DNA from: Tremella fuciformis
Lineage: Eukaryota > Basidiomycota > Tremellomycetes > Tremellales > Tremellaceae
Assembly: GCA_032768795.1 (NCBI GenBank)
Contig: CP136490.1
Location: 744,001 to 808,000, forward strand
Length of the DNA stretch: 64,000 bases
Reading direction: 5' to 3'
The translations under genes were made by a program, and so were the position numbers. Below the pieces are notes generated by a model. It was not told the origin of the DNA. It ran no database searches and saw only the letters and a list, made by a program, of their open reading frames with translations. Below, piece by piece: positions 9,971 to 20,765 of the stretch. Every line of letters begins with the position of its first letter. Position 1 is the stretch's first letter.

Positions 9971-12900
9971 ACTTGATAAATTTGAGCTTCGAGGCTTAGG
10001 AAGAAGCAATGCTGTCGCGTGGATTGAAGTTGACCTAAACTTCTTGATCCAAGAGCCAGTGTTAGCAAATCCTAAGCAACCAGTCACCATCCGTCCAGAG
10101 CTAACAATGGATCACACCACTGTTCCAGTTGCCTTCTACTTGGTCCCCAGCCTGGTTACCAAGATTATTGTTGGGAACGACATTCTTGCACCCCTTGGGG
10201 CAAATCTCGACTTATCTGCAAACTCTCTTACTTTCAAGAACTTGTACGGCACCATTCCTATAACCTGCCGACAACCAAGACAAAATTCGACAACACTCCC
10301 TCAGTCTTTGCCTTCAATCCAACTGAAGGAATCCTATACCTTTGAGCCTGGTTACCAGTACCATGTCCCTGTCAGTATAGACAGACTTCCTTCGACCCCC
10401 TTCTACATGAATCGGCCACTATCAGTTGGAACCAATCTTTTTGTGGGACGATCTGTTGGAAGGACCAATGCAACAGAGCATCTGGCTTGCCTTGTACATC
10501 TAGGTAAGACTCCCATAACTCTCAAAGCAGGGACGAAGCTGGGCAGGCCAGTGCCAGCAATATCTCGACTACCACCAATCAACAACAACATCGACAAATC
10601 CGACCACAAACACTTCGACCAACAAAGCAATCAACAATCCGAACAACCTCTCACCAACAATGCGAACCAAATCTTTGATCTTGACAGTCATCAAGCCAAT
10701 TTCCCTGTCGAGGACATACAAATCAATCCTGACCTTACCTCATCACAGAAAGATCAGTTGACTTCTGTCCTGCAAAACAATTTCATGGCCTTCGGTTATG
10801 GAAACCGTATACTTGGTTCTACCACCCTGGCAGAGATGACCATTGATACTGGTGAAGCTCAGCCAATTTCACAGCCGCCATATCATGCCTCTCCTGCTGG
10901 ACGTCAAATCATTGATGATACCCTGGCTGAGTTGTTAGAACAAGGAGTCATTGAAGAATCTGACTCACCGTGGGCATCACCCGCAATTTTGGTGAGACAG
11001 AAAGGGAAGGATCGACTTTGCATTGATTTCAGAAAAATCAATAACGTTACCAAAGCTGATCAATATCCACTTCCTCGAATCGATGACATCCTAGCTCAGT
11101 TTGCAGGGAAACAGTGGTTCAGTACTTTCGACGCAAACAAAGGATTCCATCAAATACCAATCTCAGAGGACGACCGACCAAAATCCGCATTCCGAACACA
11201 CCGAGGATTACACCAATGGAAACGCATGCCTTTTGGCCTGCGTAATGGACCACCAGTCTTTCAACGCTTCATGGACAAAGTCCTAGGCCGTTACAAATGG
11301 CAGATTGCTCTGGTGTACATCGACGACATTATCATCTTCAGCGACACTTTCGAATCTCACCTCACCGACATCGACACTATCCTCAAGCTCATTACACGCA
11401 GTGGGGTTACACTTAGCCCTGGAAAATCTCGAATTGCTTTCCAAAGCATTGATGCCCTGGGTCACTCAATAAGCAATCTTGGCATAGGCACCTTGCCAAA
11501 TTCAATTGCTGCCATTGCTGAGATGCAACCGCCTGCAAATGTCAAACAGTTGCAGCGCTATCTGGGAATGTGCACTTACTATCGAAGGTTTGTGCAGAAC
11601 TTCTCCTCCATTGCATCGCCACTACATGCCTTGCTATCCAAAGATACCAAGTATGAGTGGACGTCAGAATGTCAGAAAGCCTTTGAAAAGCTAAGAGAGC
11701 TCCTGACAAGCGCACCCATCCTAGCGCATCCTGACTATACTAAACCTTTCTTGGTATACACGGATGCATCCACCATAGGACTTGGTGCTGTGCTTGCTCA
11801 ACTAGATGACAAGCATCAAGAGCATCCCATCTGCTATCTCTCGAGATCACTGGCACCTGCAGAAAAGAACTACACAGCAAGTGAGCTGGAGTGTCTCGGC
11901 ATTGTCTGGGCTATAACAAAGCTTCAACCATTCTTGGATGGTGCCAAGTTTACCCTCATTACCGACCATTCAGCCCTTCAATGGCTCTTTGATTTCAAGG
12001 GAGCTAATCGTAGGCTGCTCAGATGGTCAATGGAACTCCAGCCCTATCGAGGACTGATGACCATAAGACATAGAGCTGGCCGCCTTCACTCCAACGTGGA
12101 CTGCCTCTCACGAGCACCGCTCCCAGAAATCAATACTGCAAGTACCAGCGATGTAGAAATGTCAGTAGAACCTGTCATTGACTCCAGCCTGTTTGCCTCA
12201 AGCACAAGGCTGTCAAAGGAGTTTATAGACCGCGTTAAAGAAGGGTACAAGCATGACAAGCAATTGCTTGAAATTCTCAACAACCTAAGGTCTGAAACCC
12301 CCAATCCAGCCAATGCTAGATTCACACTAGACAGTGAGGGTCTACTCACATTCAAAGACATTCTTACAGGGCATGAACGCCTCTGTATCCCCGACCACAA
12401 CCGACTTCGCCTCGACATCCTTCACGACACACACGACGCTATCAGTGCTGGACACCTTGGTATTCATAAAACACTCTCCCTCATTGTCCGACAATTCTTT
12501 TGGCCAGGCCTTCACAAAGATGTGAGGACATATGTACGGTCATGTGAATCCTGCCAACGGAACAAAGCTTCAGCTGAAGGCCCATCAGGTCTGCTTCAAC
12601 CGCTTCCCATTCCACCGCAGCGATGGCACACAATTGCAATGGACTTTGCAGGCCCGCTTCCTCATTCAGGCAGAGAGAAGTTTGACATGATACTAATAGT
12701 GACAGACAAGCTATCAAAACGATCCCATTTTATACCGACACATTCAACCGACAAAGCCACCGACACAGCACGACACATATTCGACAATATAATCCGACTA
12801 CACGGCATTCCTCGAGTCATTGTATCTGATCGAGACACAAAATTCACCTCCCAGTTTTGGCAAGCCCTTTTTGCACGGTTTGGTACCAAGCTGGCTATGT

Positions 12901-13850
12901 CTACTCCATACCATCCGCAAACAGACGGTCAGTCTGAACGCATGGTGAGGACAGTGAAGGAAATGCTACGACACTACGTGAACTACCGACAAGACAACTG
13001 GGTTGATCAACTACCGGCGCTAGAGTTTGCATATAATTCGGCAATACAGCAGTCCACCGGCCTTTCCCCATTTGAACTTGACTTGGGATACAAGCCACTC
13101 TCACCACACGACTGCCTCTCCGACACCCACACCAAAGTCCCTGCTTCCGACGAATTTATCGACCACCTCAACACCTTACTCCAGCAGGCACAGGACTCCA
13201 TTGCAATGGCACAACGACAACAGGGACTCCAATACAACAACAATCGCCAACTACGACCATTCTCTGTAGGCGACCAAGTCATGGTCTCCACCTCTTACAT
13301 CCGCCCGCCATTCCTTCGAACACCGGGATCTCAAAAGCTACGAGCTAAGTATTTTGGGCCTTTCAAAGTAATCAAAGTGGTCAGTCCAACATCCTACGAG
13401 ATAGACCTTCCACCACATGTGCAAGCCCACCGGGTAATCAACACACAATACCTTCGCCAATATCGAGAAAACACATTTCCGGGCAGAACACAGCCGCCTC
13501 CTCCGCCTGTGGAGGAAGCAACACATGACACTGCTCCAAGCTATGAGGTTGACAGCATCCTAGACCACAGAACAACCCGTGGAAAAACAAGCTACCTTGT
13601 CCACTGGAAAGGCTATGAGCACCATGACGACACATGGGAGCCGGAAGCCAACCTGGACTCTGCACCACTGGCTCTACAGCAGTACTGGGCATCTAGGGAC
13701 CACAAACAGGGCCCAATGCATCGTCAGGAGCCATCACGGCAGTCCCGGATGCATGCACGACTTTCACGGCAAAGGACGGATCACAAATCCGATTTACGTG
13801 CACGGACCCGTAATGCACGTGCCGTGACCCGTGTGGCATTAGAAGCTTGA
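9971..13850 (+). CDS. Element 1 gag-pol, second part (protease end, RT, RNase H, integrase, chromodomain)
   Basis: This continues the frame cut at 4988; the first internal ATG in this half is 10044. In order: end of the retropepsin; reverse transcriptase with LCIDFRKIN and the YIDD catalytic box; RNase H (VYTDAS, SELECLGIVW, TDHSALQWL); integrase with HHCC zinc finger (H...H...C-x2-C), then the D...D...E core (MDFAGPLP, VIVSDRD, PQTDGQSER); and a C-terminal chromodomain (YLVHWKGYEHHDDTWEP). All catalytic residues are present and there is no internal stop. The protein is defective only because element 2 separates it from gag. The chromodomain places it among chromoviruses. Confidence 0.95.
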
Positions 13851-13983
13851 TAAACCCTTATCAGGCCTTATCTGCTGTCGTCCTCAGCCTCTTTCATCGA
13901 CTCTCCCACTGCTTTCACCATCTTGAACTACCCACCAGCACCCACCAGCTTCTCTACCCACTTTGCTCTTACAATCACCCACT
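13851..13983 (+). other. Spacer between pol and ORF3 of element 1
   Basis: 133 bp, pyrimidine-rich (CCCACCAGC, CTTTCACC type), without a long frame. It may carry promoter or splice-acceptor signals for ORF3 but nothing decisive is visible. Confidence 0.4.
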
Positions 13984-14017
13984 ATGAGTGACTTTCCACT
14001 CTCTCTGACCCAACTCC

Positions 14018-14335
14018 CGACGGAATCGTAGCTCTGAGGCAATGGGATTCCGGTCACCTGTTGCCCGCTCAGCACTTGCTATGAGTGATGCATTCGGACT
14101 TACCTGTTGCCCGCTCAGCACTTGCTATGAGTGATGAGGAGGGCAACAGGCGGCGGCATTCTACAAGGTCGTCGAGGGTGTCGGCGTTATAAGCGGAGTT
14201 ATCGTTGGTGGCAGATTCTCTGCCTCGTCGAGGGTGAACCTCGTCGAGGCACAACCTCGTCGAGGATCGAGTAGCCTCGACGAGGTTACTCGAAGATGAG
14301 TCAAGCTCATGTGAGCGTACCACCTATTTCCGTCG
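14018..14335 (-). repeat. 3' LTR of the copia element
   Basis: 318 bp. It contains a 35-bp direct repeat (14056-14090 and 14102-14136) and several CCTCGTCGAGG palindromes between about 14220 and 14290. Its terminal 8 bp form the inverted repeat CGACGGAA/TTCCGTCG. Confidence 0.93.
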
Positions 14336-14344
14336 CCTCCCCTC
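14336..14344 (-). other. Polypurine tract of the copia element
   Basis: GAGGGGAGG in element sense, directly against the 3' LTR, as expected for plus-strand priming. Confidence 0.75.
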
Positions 14345-14354
14345 GCGAGCATGT

Positions 14355-17300
14355 CTATTGACTCATCTGCCCTCCTTCTCCTTGTCTTTCCAATCCCAGT
14401 AACTGCCGGAGCTGTCTTGTCTTCTCGGCCGAAAGGGTCTTGGTCAGGATGTCGGCTCGATTGCTGTCCGTTGGTGTGTATTTGAGCTCAAGCAGACCAC
14501 CAGCTTGATGCTCTCGTATCCACTGGGCTCGCATGTCGAATGCTTTGTTCAACTTGAACCCGTGTTGATGTTTGGCCAGTTGAATGGCCCCATTGTTGTC
14601 GTTGTAGATGGGCACTGCTCCATCTATGCCTAGGTCGAGGTCGTTCAATAGTTGCCTGAGCCATATTGCCTCTTTGCCCGCTTCTGTCGATGCAAGGAGC
14701 TCTGCCTGTGTCGTTGACAGTGCGACTGTCGGTTGTCGCCTGCTTTTCCATGATACGATGCCTCCGTAGGTGTTGAAGATATAGCCAGTTGTTGATCGGC
14801 GTGTATCGAGACATCCACCCCAGTCTGCGTCCGCCCATCCCAACAGTGCTCGTCTCCCTCCATGAGCATCGAAGGTGAGAGCAAGATCCGAGGTTCCTCG
14901 AAGATACCTCAGTAGGTGCTTTGCGGCCCTCCAATGCGCGAGTGACCATTTGCTTATGAAGCGACACAGCAGTGAGGCTGCGTAGGCGATGTCGGGTCGG
15001 GTGATAGTGGCGATATAGAGGATTGACCCGGCGAGTGCAGGAAACGGTTTGTCTCGAGCCTCCTCGACCTCCTTTGGCGTAGCCTCGACGAGCTTTGCGT
15101 CTGGCAAGATTGTCTTGCAGGCTTTCCCGGTTTCACCGAAGCGTTGAAGAACTGCCTCGATGTAGTGCTCTTGTGATAGGTACATCTTCTTGTTTGGCCT
15201 GTCTCGGTAGATGTTGATACCGAGGAAGTATGAGACCGGTCCTTGATCCTTGCACTCAAGTTCCTTGTCGATCCTCCGCTTGATCTCGTCGATTGTTGAT
15301 CGATCGTTGCCGGCTATGAGCATGTCGTCAACATGGACTGAGATCATGCACCGCTTGTGTCCTTGTCGCAGCGAGTAGATGCATGGGTCCGCTAGGGTCG
15401 GTTTGAAGCCTAGCTCCCGTAGGAACTCGTCGAGGCGCTTGTTGAACAAGTGCGGTGATTGTCGGAGACCGTATAATGACTTCCGGAGGTGCAGGACGTG
15501 ATCGGCAGCGATGTCGCTACCTTCTGGTGGCTCGATGAAGATGTCCTTGTCGATATTGGCCTTGAGGAATGCGCCGATGATGTCGATTTGGTCGCATTCC
15601 CAGTCGAGGTAGTTAACGATGGTGAGGAATAGGCGGAATGAAGACTTGTGGGTGACCGATGCAAAGAGTTCGTCGAAATCCCGTCCTGAGACTTGTTGGA
15701 ACCCTCTCACGACGAATCTAGCCTTGTATTGGCTTGCTTTGCCCGTGTCCCCGTCGATTTTGCGGGTGAAGACCCATTTGCCTGTAAGGGTGCGGTGGTT
15801 CTCTCTGGGGACTTTCTCCCACACTCCGTATTTCTCCATCTTTGTCATCTCCTCGTCCATGGCCCTGTTCCACTCCTCCCAGTCTGCAGCTCGACGAGCT
15901 TCGGTGTATGACTGAGGGTTGGTGAGTGACTGGGCTGATAACGCGTGCTCGATGGCTACTCGGTTATAGTCCATGTCGATGTCGTGCAGAGGGTGATGAC
16001 TGGGCTCTTGACCTGCTAGTCTCCCGGACCGTCTTGGTTCATCTGCATCGGCCTCTATGGGCTGGTTTAGCCGACGATCTGGATCCTCTGGTCCGTCGTC
16101 GGGGTTCGGTTCTGGGCTCGGTGCATCCTCTCGAATGTATTCGTTGGCCCAGCCTCTCCCTTGCCTTGGCACGGCTTGGGGAGGTATGTCGTCCATCTCT
16201 TCCCTTTGTTCCTCTTCTTCTGGTGCCTCCCCTGCCTCGACTATCTCGTTCAGCTCGATTGATGTATCGTCATCCTCGTCGAGGCTCGTCGATGCTTGTC
16301 GAGGTTCAGGTTGAGGCGGCTCCAGAATCCGTCGCGGTTCATCTGAGCGTGGCGTTGTCTTCTTGCCCGTGATGAATGTAACGTCTCGACTTGCGATGAC
16401 CCTGTTGGTTTGGGTCAACACCTTGTAGCCCCAGCTCCCTTCTGTGTATCCCAGCAGTCGACCGCATTGACCCCGCTCGTCGAGCTTTGATGCGGGGCTC
16501 ACAACTCGATAGATGCAGTGTTGGCCAAATGGCTGCATTCTTTCATATCGTATGTCAATGTCGTGATGTGGTCGAAAGAGAGCGACAGGGATTTTTCCTT
16601 GGGAGTCTGGTAGCCTGTTTCTGGTGAAGACTACATATCGTAGTGCGTCGACCCAGAATTGACTTGACAGGTTCGAGTCCGCGAGACATGTGCGGATGTC
16701 ATTGAGGATGGTGAGATGGACGCGCTCGACTCGACTGTTTTGATTGTGTGCGTCGGTCGGCGTGAGGGTATGCTCAATTCCCTTGCTTTTACACCAGTGG
16801 CTGAATTCCTTGCTCGTGAACTCGCCTCCTTGGTCTGAGCGGATGGTCTTGACCGTTCGATCAAGCTGATTCTCTGCCAACTTGATGTAGTCTTGTAGTG
16901 CTTCGGCTGCATCCGACTTCTTCTTGATTGGTATAGCTTGCACAAATTTGCTATGGTCGTCGTAGCAGGTGAGGAAGTATTGGAAGCCTTCTCTCGACTG
17001 GACGGTCGCTGGTCCCCATAGATCGACTGATACCTCGACGAGGGGTTTGCCGGCTCGACGCGGGTTAGGTAGAGATGCCGAGCGCGTTGCCTTTCCTTTC
17101 AGGCAATCCATGCATTCGACTCTCCGAAACAATCCCGTCCACTTTGCGCCTAGCTTCCCCTCTTTCCCGAGCTCCCAGACCTTCCTCATGTTCGAGTGAC
17201 CTAGGCGCTTGTGCCAGGTGAGGAGGCGGTTGTCTTCGGCTTCAGTGTTTTCTCTTGCCTGAAGTGCTCGGTGAATGCGCGAGGTGGTGCGTACCGGTGT

Positions 17301-18656
17301 GTCGTCTACAACCCATAGGTTGCCGAGCTTCTTGCCCCGGAGGATGACCTTTCCTTTCTCGACCAATGTAGCCGAGTCACTCGAGAAGCGCCAATGGGTC
17401 CCTGTGTATGGACCGAGGCGCTGTGTGGAGAGGAGGTTGTGCGTGAATGAGGGGACATAGAGGGCGTTCTTGTACCATACGTTCTCGAATGTCAGGCGGC
17501 CGGAGTGTGTAGCCTCGACAATTGACCCATCTCCGATCTGGATTTTGATGGGCTTGTCGAGCTTGGTGAGGTGGGAGAGGAGGTGTTTGTCCTTGATAAA
17601 CGGACTTGTAGCACCGCTGTCGATGATGATGGAAGTGGAGGGAAGGTTATCGTGGGCGTGCAGTGCGATCTCTGTCGCATAATAGCCTTCCTCCTTTATC
17701 TCCCTCGACGAGCCTCTCTTGGCCTCACTTGATGAGTCGTCTCCTGACTCGCTCTGCTCTCTCGCCTTCATTCCCTTCCCCGCTTGTCCTCCTTGCTTCT
17801 TCCTCCTGTCTGCTTCCTTTGCCGACCTCTGCTCCTGGATGTGCTTCGGCACTCCAATCACTTTCCAGCACTCATCTGTGGAGTGCCTCCCCTGGTCCGG
17901 ATGGTGGATGCATCTCTTGCCTGCCGGTTTTGGTAGAGATTTGCTGAGCATCCCCATCTCGTTTACGCTCTCGCCCTTTTGTTGACGTCTGCGATGTTCA
18001 TCGGCGACCCTATCGATAACCTCGTCGAGGTGGATCTTGTTCGACGAGGTCCCTGAGTAGAAGGTCGATGCGAGGAGGCCGTATGAGGACGGTAGGCGAC
18101 GGATGGCGGCGTATGCGCCAATCTGGTTGGCGAATTGCTCAAGGGTGAGCTTGGAAGTGATGGCGGAGGAGGTGATTTCGGCCAGTTGCGACCGGATAGC
18201 TGTGAGATGAGGTTCGGGGTCCTCATTCTCTGGGATGGTCTCGCCAAATATCGATGACCATAATTCGGCTAGGCGAGATCCGTTGTCGGCCCCATATGTG
18301 GTGACCAGATGATCGTAGAGCCCCTTCGGTTGAGGATTCTCGAAGTCGATCAGGTTCGAGGGAAGCTTGTTTTGGACAGTCTCTGTCAGACTGCCATAGA
18401 GAGTGGAGAGGGCGGTGGACTGCTCCTTCTCATGCTCGTATAGAGCAACTGCTCTCTTTGATGTCTCGGCTGCTGTCGCCGGACTTGACACTGGATATCG
18501 AGCCTCGACGAGTGCCCGAATCGCTGACGCGTCCTTGGTGATGTGGGGTACGAGACCGGCGGATCCGAGGACGACTCGAATCTCGCGCACCCACTGGGCG
18601 TAGTTGTCGCGCCCGTTGAGCTTGCGCTCCTCTTTCACCGTCTGCACAGATGGCAT
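14355..18656 (-). CDS. Copia gag-pol polyprotein
   Basis: 1,433 residues in one frame. In order: gag of UBN2 type (about 1-230); a zinc-binding motif C-x2-H...H-x4-C near 250; aspartic protease DSGAT near 345; GAG-pre-integrase (LLTWHKRLGHSN); integrase core with D (VSVDLWGP), D (RSDQGGEF) and E (NSRVERVH); an acidic linker; reverse transcriptase (YKARFVVRGFQQ, QIDIIGAFL, VHVDDMLIAGND); and RNase H (GWADADWGG, STTQAELLA, NNGAIQLA). Order IN-RT is that of Ty1/copia. All catalytic positions are kept. It ends 19 bp before the 3' LTR block. Confidence 0.96.
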   Translation of the reverse strand: MPSVQTVKEERKLNGRDNYAQWVREIRVVLGSAGLVPHITKDASAIRALVEARYPVSSPATAAETSKRAVALYEHEKEQSTALSTLYGSLTETVQNKLPSNLIDFENPQPKGLYDHLVTTYGADNGSRLAELWSSIFGETIPENEDPEPHLTAIRSQLAEITSSAITSKLTLEQFANQIGAYAAIRRLPSSYGLLASTFYSGTSSNKIHLDEVIDRVADEHRRRQQKGESVNEMGMLSKSLPKPAGKRCIHHPDQGRHSTDECWKVIGVPKHIQEQRSAKEADRRKKQGGQAGKGMKAREQSESGDDSSSEAKRGSSREIKEEGYYATEIALHAHDNLPSTSIIIDSGATSPFIKDKHLLSHLTKLDKPIKIQIGDGSIVEATHSGRLTFENVWYKNALYVPSFTHNLLSTQRLGPYTGTHWRFSSDSATLVEKGKVILRGKKLGNLWVVDDTPVRTTSRIHRALQARENTEAEDNRLLTWHKRLGHSNMRKVWELGKEGKLGAKWTGLFRRVECMDCLKGKATRSASLPNPRRAGKPLVEVSVDLWGPATVQSREGFQYFLTCYDDHSKFVQAIPIKKKSDAAEALQDYIKLAENQLDRTVKTIRSDQGGEFTSKEFSHWCKSKGIEHTLTPTDAHNQNSRVERVHLTILNDIRTCLADSNLSSQFWVDALRYVVFTRNRLPDSQGKIPVALFRPHHDIDIRYERMQPFGQHCIYRVVSPASKLDERGQCGRLLGYTEGSWGYKVLTQTNRVIASRDVTFITGKKTTPRSDEPRRILEPPQPEPRQASTSLDEDDDTSIELNEIVEAGEAPEEEEQREEMDDIPPQAVPRQGRGWANEYIREDAPSPEPNPDDGPEDPDRRLNQPIEADADEPRRSGRLAGQEPSHHPLHDIDMDYNRVAIEHALSAQSLTNPQSYTEARRAADWEEWNRAMDEEMTKMEKYGVWEKVPRENHRTLTGKWVFTRKIDGDTGKASQYKARFVVRGFQQVSGRDFDELFASVTHKSSFRLFLTIVNYLDWECDQIDIIGAFLKANIDKDIFIEPPEGSDIAADHVLHLRKSLYGLRQSPHLFNKRLDEFLRELGFKPTLADPCIYSLRQGHKRCMISVHVDDMLIAGNDRSTIDEIKRRIDKELECKDQGPVSYFLGINIYRDRPNKKMYLSQEHYIEAVLQRFGETGKACKTILPDAKLVEATPKEVEEARDKPFPALAGSILYIATITRPDIAYAASLLCRFISKWSLAHWRAAKHLLRYLRGTSDLALTFDAHGGRRALLGWADADWGGCLDTRRSTTGYIFNTYGGIVSWKSRRQPTVALSTTQAELLASTEAGKEAIWLRQLLNDLDLGIDGAVPIYNDNNGAIQLAKHQHGFKLNKAFDMRAQWIREHQAGGLLELKYTPTDSNRADILTKTLSAEKTRQLRQLLGLERQGEGGQMSQ

Positions 18657-18753
18657 GACGGAGGACCACTTCGAGGCTGGCGGTGCGTAGGCAAGGTCGA
18701 CGAGTTTGTTGACGCGTTCTATCTACCGCGACTTGTCGAAGGAGACGTTACCA

Positions 18754-19071
18754 CGACGGAATCGTAGCTCTGAGGCAATGGGATTCCGGTCACCTGTTGC
18801 CCGCTCAGCACTTGCTATGAGTGATGCATTCGGACTTACCTGTTGCCCGCTCAGCACTTGCTATGAGTGATGAGGAGGGCAACAGGCGGCGGCATTCTAC
18901 AAGGTCGTCGAGGGTGTCGGCGTTATAAGCGGAGTTATCGTTGGTGGCAGATTCTCTGCCTCGTCGAGGGTGAACCTCGTCGAGGCACAACCTCGTCGAG
19001 GATCGAGTAGCCTCGACGAGGTTACTCGAAGATGAGTCAAGCTCATGTGAGCGTACCACCTATTTCCGTCG
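18754..19071 (-). repeat. 5' LTR of the copia element
   Basis: 318 bp, matching 14018-14335 base for base as far as I can see, including the internal 35-bp direct repeat. It is followed by the ACTCC duplication. Confidence 0.93.
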
Positions 19072-20765
19072 ACTCCTGCAAGCCCAAGCGGCCCAAGCGG
19101 CCTGGGACGCCCAACAGACCTTCGAGGATCATCACGCTTCGATTCCAGAGCCCCTAGGACTTTGGGGGAACCTCAACAGTGAGCCTGACCCCCACTTCCC
19201 TACTCTTCAATCGCTTTTGCAGCACTCTTCCCGGTCTAGCTCCGTCAATTTCTTGCCGATTTTGACGTGCTTTCGATATGTTACTCACAAAAATTAGATC
19301 TCGCGATAGACTCCAAAAACACCGAGATACCTGCTGCCGTTCCCGAGATACCGGCCGTTGCTTCCGACCCTACAGACAAGGGTAAAGGCAGACTCATGGA
19401 CACAGATGTGGACATGGGTGAGCATTTCTCTCGCATATTCATGATCTCTACATGCTGTAAGCTCTCTGAACGAGCGCTCACAGGCTTAGATGGCGATTTC
19501 AATGACTTCATGGACTGGGAACCAGAGATTCCATTCTCAACCCAGACTCTGCCTGAAACGAAATCAAACTCCTCTCAAAATGCAGCTACCGACGCACAGA
19601 GGGTATTGCCAGGTTTGTCTTGATCATATCTTTCGAACAAGCCCCTGCTCAGTCCTCTAGCTGTCAATCTCGACGAGCTCTGGGCGGGATTGGAGGACAC
19701 CCCTTACAACCCATTTTCGCTTTCAGAATACATGGGGGACGCATTCCCTTCAATTACTACATCAGAATCGAGCGGTAGTGAGTCAAGTCCTTAACAAAAT
19801 CTCTTCTCCTGAGTCCTACGCAACACCTCGCTTTGAGATTTTCTCAATAGCTTCTCTCGTTCTGGACTTACAGGCAGATCTGGGCGAACCCTTCTCTTTC
19901 AACTCATCTGCACCGCTCCCAGACATCCACAGTACCCAATACTGCCCCGAACCGGCCGAAACTCGGTGCAACCCTGCTCCAGGAACTTATCTTGGACTGG
20001 ACGGTCAGAATATGAGCCTAGCATACCTGGAAGGCGAGCTGCAGCGCTTGGCAAATGACCCAATTATCGCCCACTTTATTGAGGTCAATAACAACCCTGG
20101 TATGCCCCTTGTGACTTATCTCGCTCGTTTTTTGACATAATTCAGAAAACTCTTCGCGAGCACCTGCCAAAGATCAATCCAAAGCGAACAAGTCCTTCCA
20201 CGCATCTGGAAGTGGAGTCTACAGCGAGCTAGGCCAAAACGCGCAACGCACCAAAAGCGACTCACTTTCCTCTTACAATTCCAACCCCTCTGGTCAGTCT
20301 TTCTGAAGCAACTTGCTCAAAACTGATCCGTTTTCAGAAAACTCTTCACGAGCATGCTCAGAAGACTCTTACGGAACGGTGGACACCTTATGGAAGCTCC
20401 TACAGCAAGTAGGAACGAAGCGCCCCAATCTACAAGCGACAGCTCCTTCCATCAACTCTCAACAACCTCAATCACCTGCTGAGGCTTCCCCAGACTGGGA
20501 AATTGTCCGGTTTGAGCTCAGAACCACTGGGACCCATCCCTCTATCGACTACAAGCTTTACAAAGGCGTTTCACGCGGTTCCAACAAGCTGAAAACGATG
20601 AGAGAGCGACCACTTCTGTCCTCTCCCCAAGGAAGGCAAGCCTTTCACACCTTTTGGTCTGGTAAGCCCTGGGTACCTCCCAAGCGCGCTAGACAGTACC
20701 TGGACATCACAGAGACCGATGGCAGTCATCTAGACTATATTCCAGACCTTTGGAACGACTCATAG

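Larger units (their letters stand above)
14018..19071 (-). mobile_element. Intact Ty1/copia-type LTR retrotransposon nested in element 1
   Basis: It has 318-bp LTRs at 14018-14335 and 18754-19071 that look identical, flanked by ACTCC (14013-14017 and 19072-19076). The LTR ends are CGACGG...CCGTCG rather than TG...CA. A polypurine tract GAGGGGAGG (14336-14344, minus strand) abuts the 3' LTR. On the other side the presumed primer site reads GTGGTAACGTCTCC from 18753 downward, and together these fix the boundaries independently of the repeats. One uninterrupted 1,433-codon polyprotein fills the interior. Identical LTRs and an open frame indicate a young, possibly active copy. Confidence 0.95.
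13984..20765 (+). pseudogene. ORF3: intron-bearing third gene of element 1, split by the copia insertion
   Basis: ATG 13984 lies in sense behind pol. With the copia element and one ACTCC copy removed, the model is 13984-14017 joined to 19077-19178, then exons 19298-19417, 19484-19612, 19661-19774, 19878-20099, 20146-20292 and 20338-20765: 1,296 bp, 431 residues. The six introns (119, 66, 48, 103, 46 and 45 nt) all have GT-AG ends and all fall in phase 1, and every internal exon is a multiple of three. The product is Gln/Ala-rich at the start, acidic and Ser-rich in the middle, and basic with aromatic residues in the last 90 (WSGKPWVPPKRARQYL). Two exons open with the same ENSSRA segment. I recognise no family; it is neither env-like nor a known gag. 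The copia insertion cuts codon 12. Confidence 0.65.

Noticed and set aside
14069..14323. 84-codon frame present in both copia LTRs
   Set aside because: Entirely within the LTR, low complexity from the CCTCGTCGAGG palindromes; no start context or homology.
13984..20765. ORF3 as an env gene
   Set aside because: No signal peptide, no transmembrane helix, no glycosylation-rich ectodomain; the C-terminus is basic and soluble-looking.
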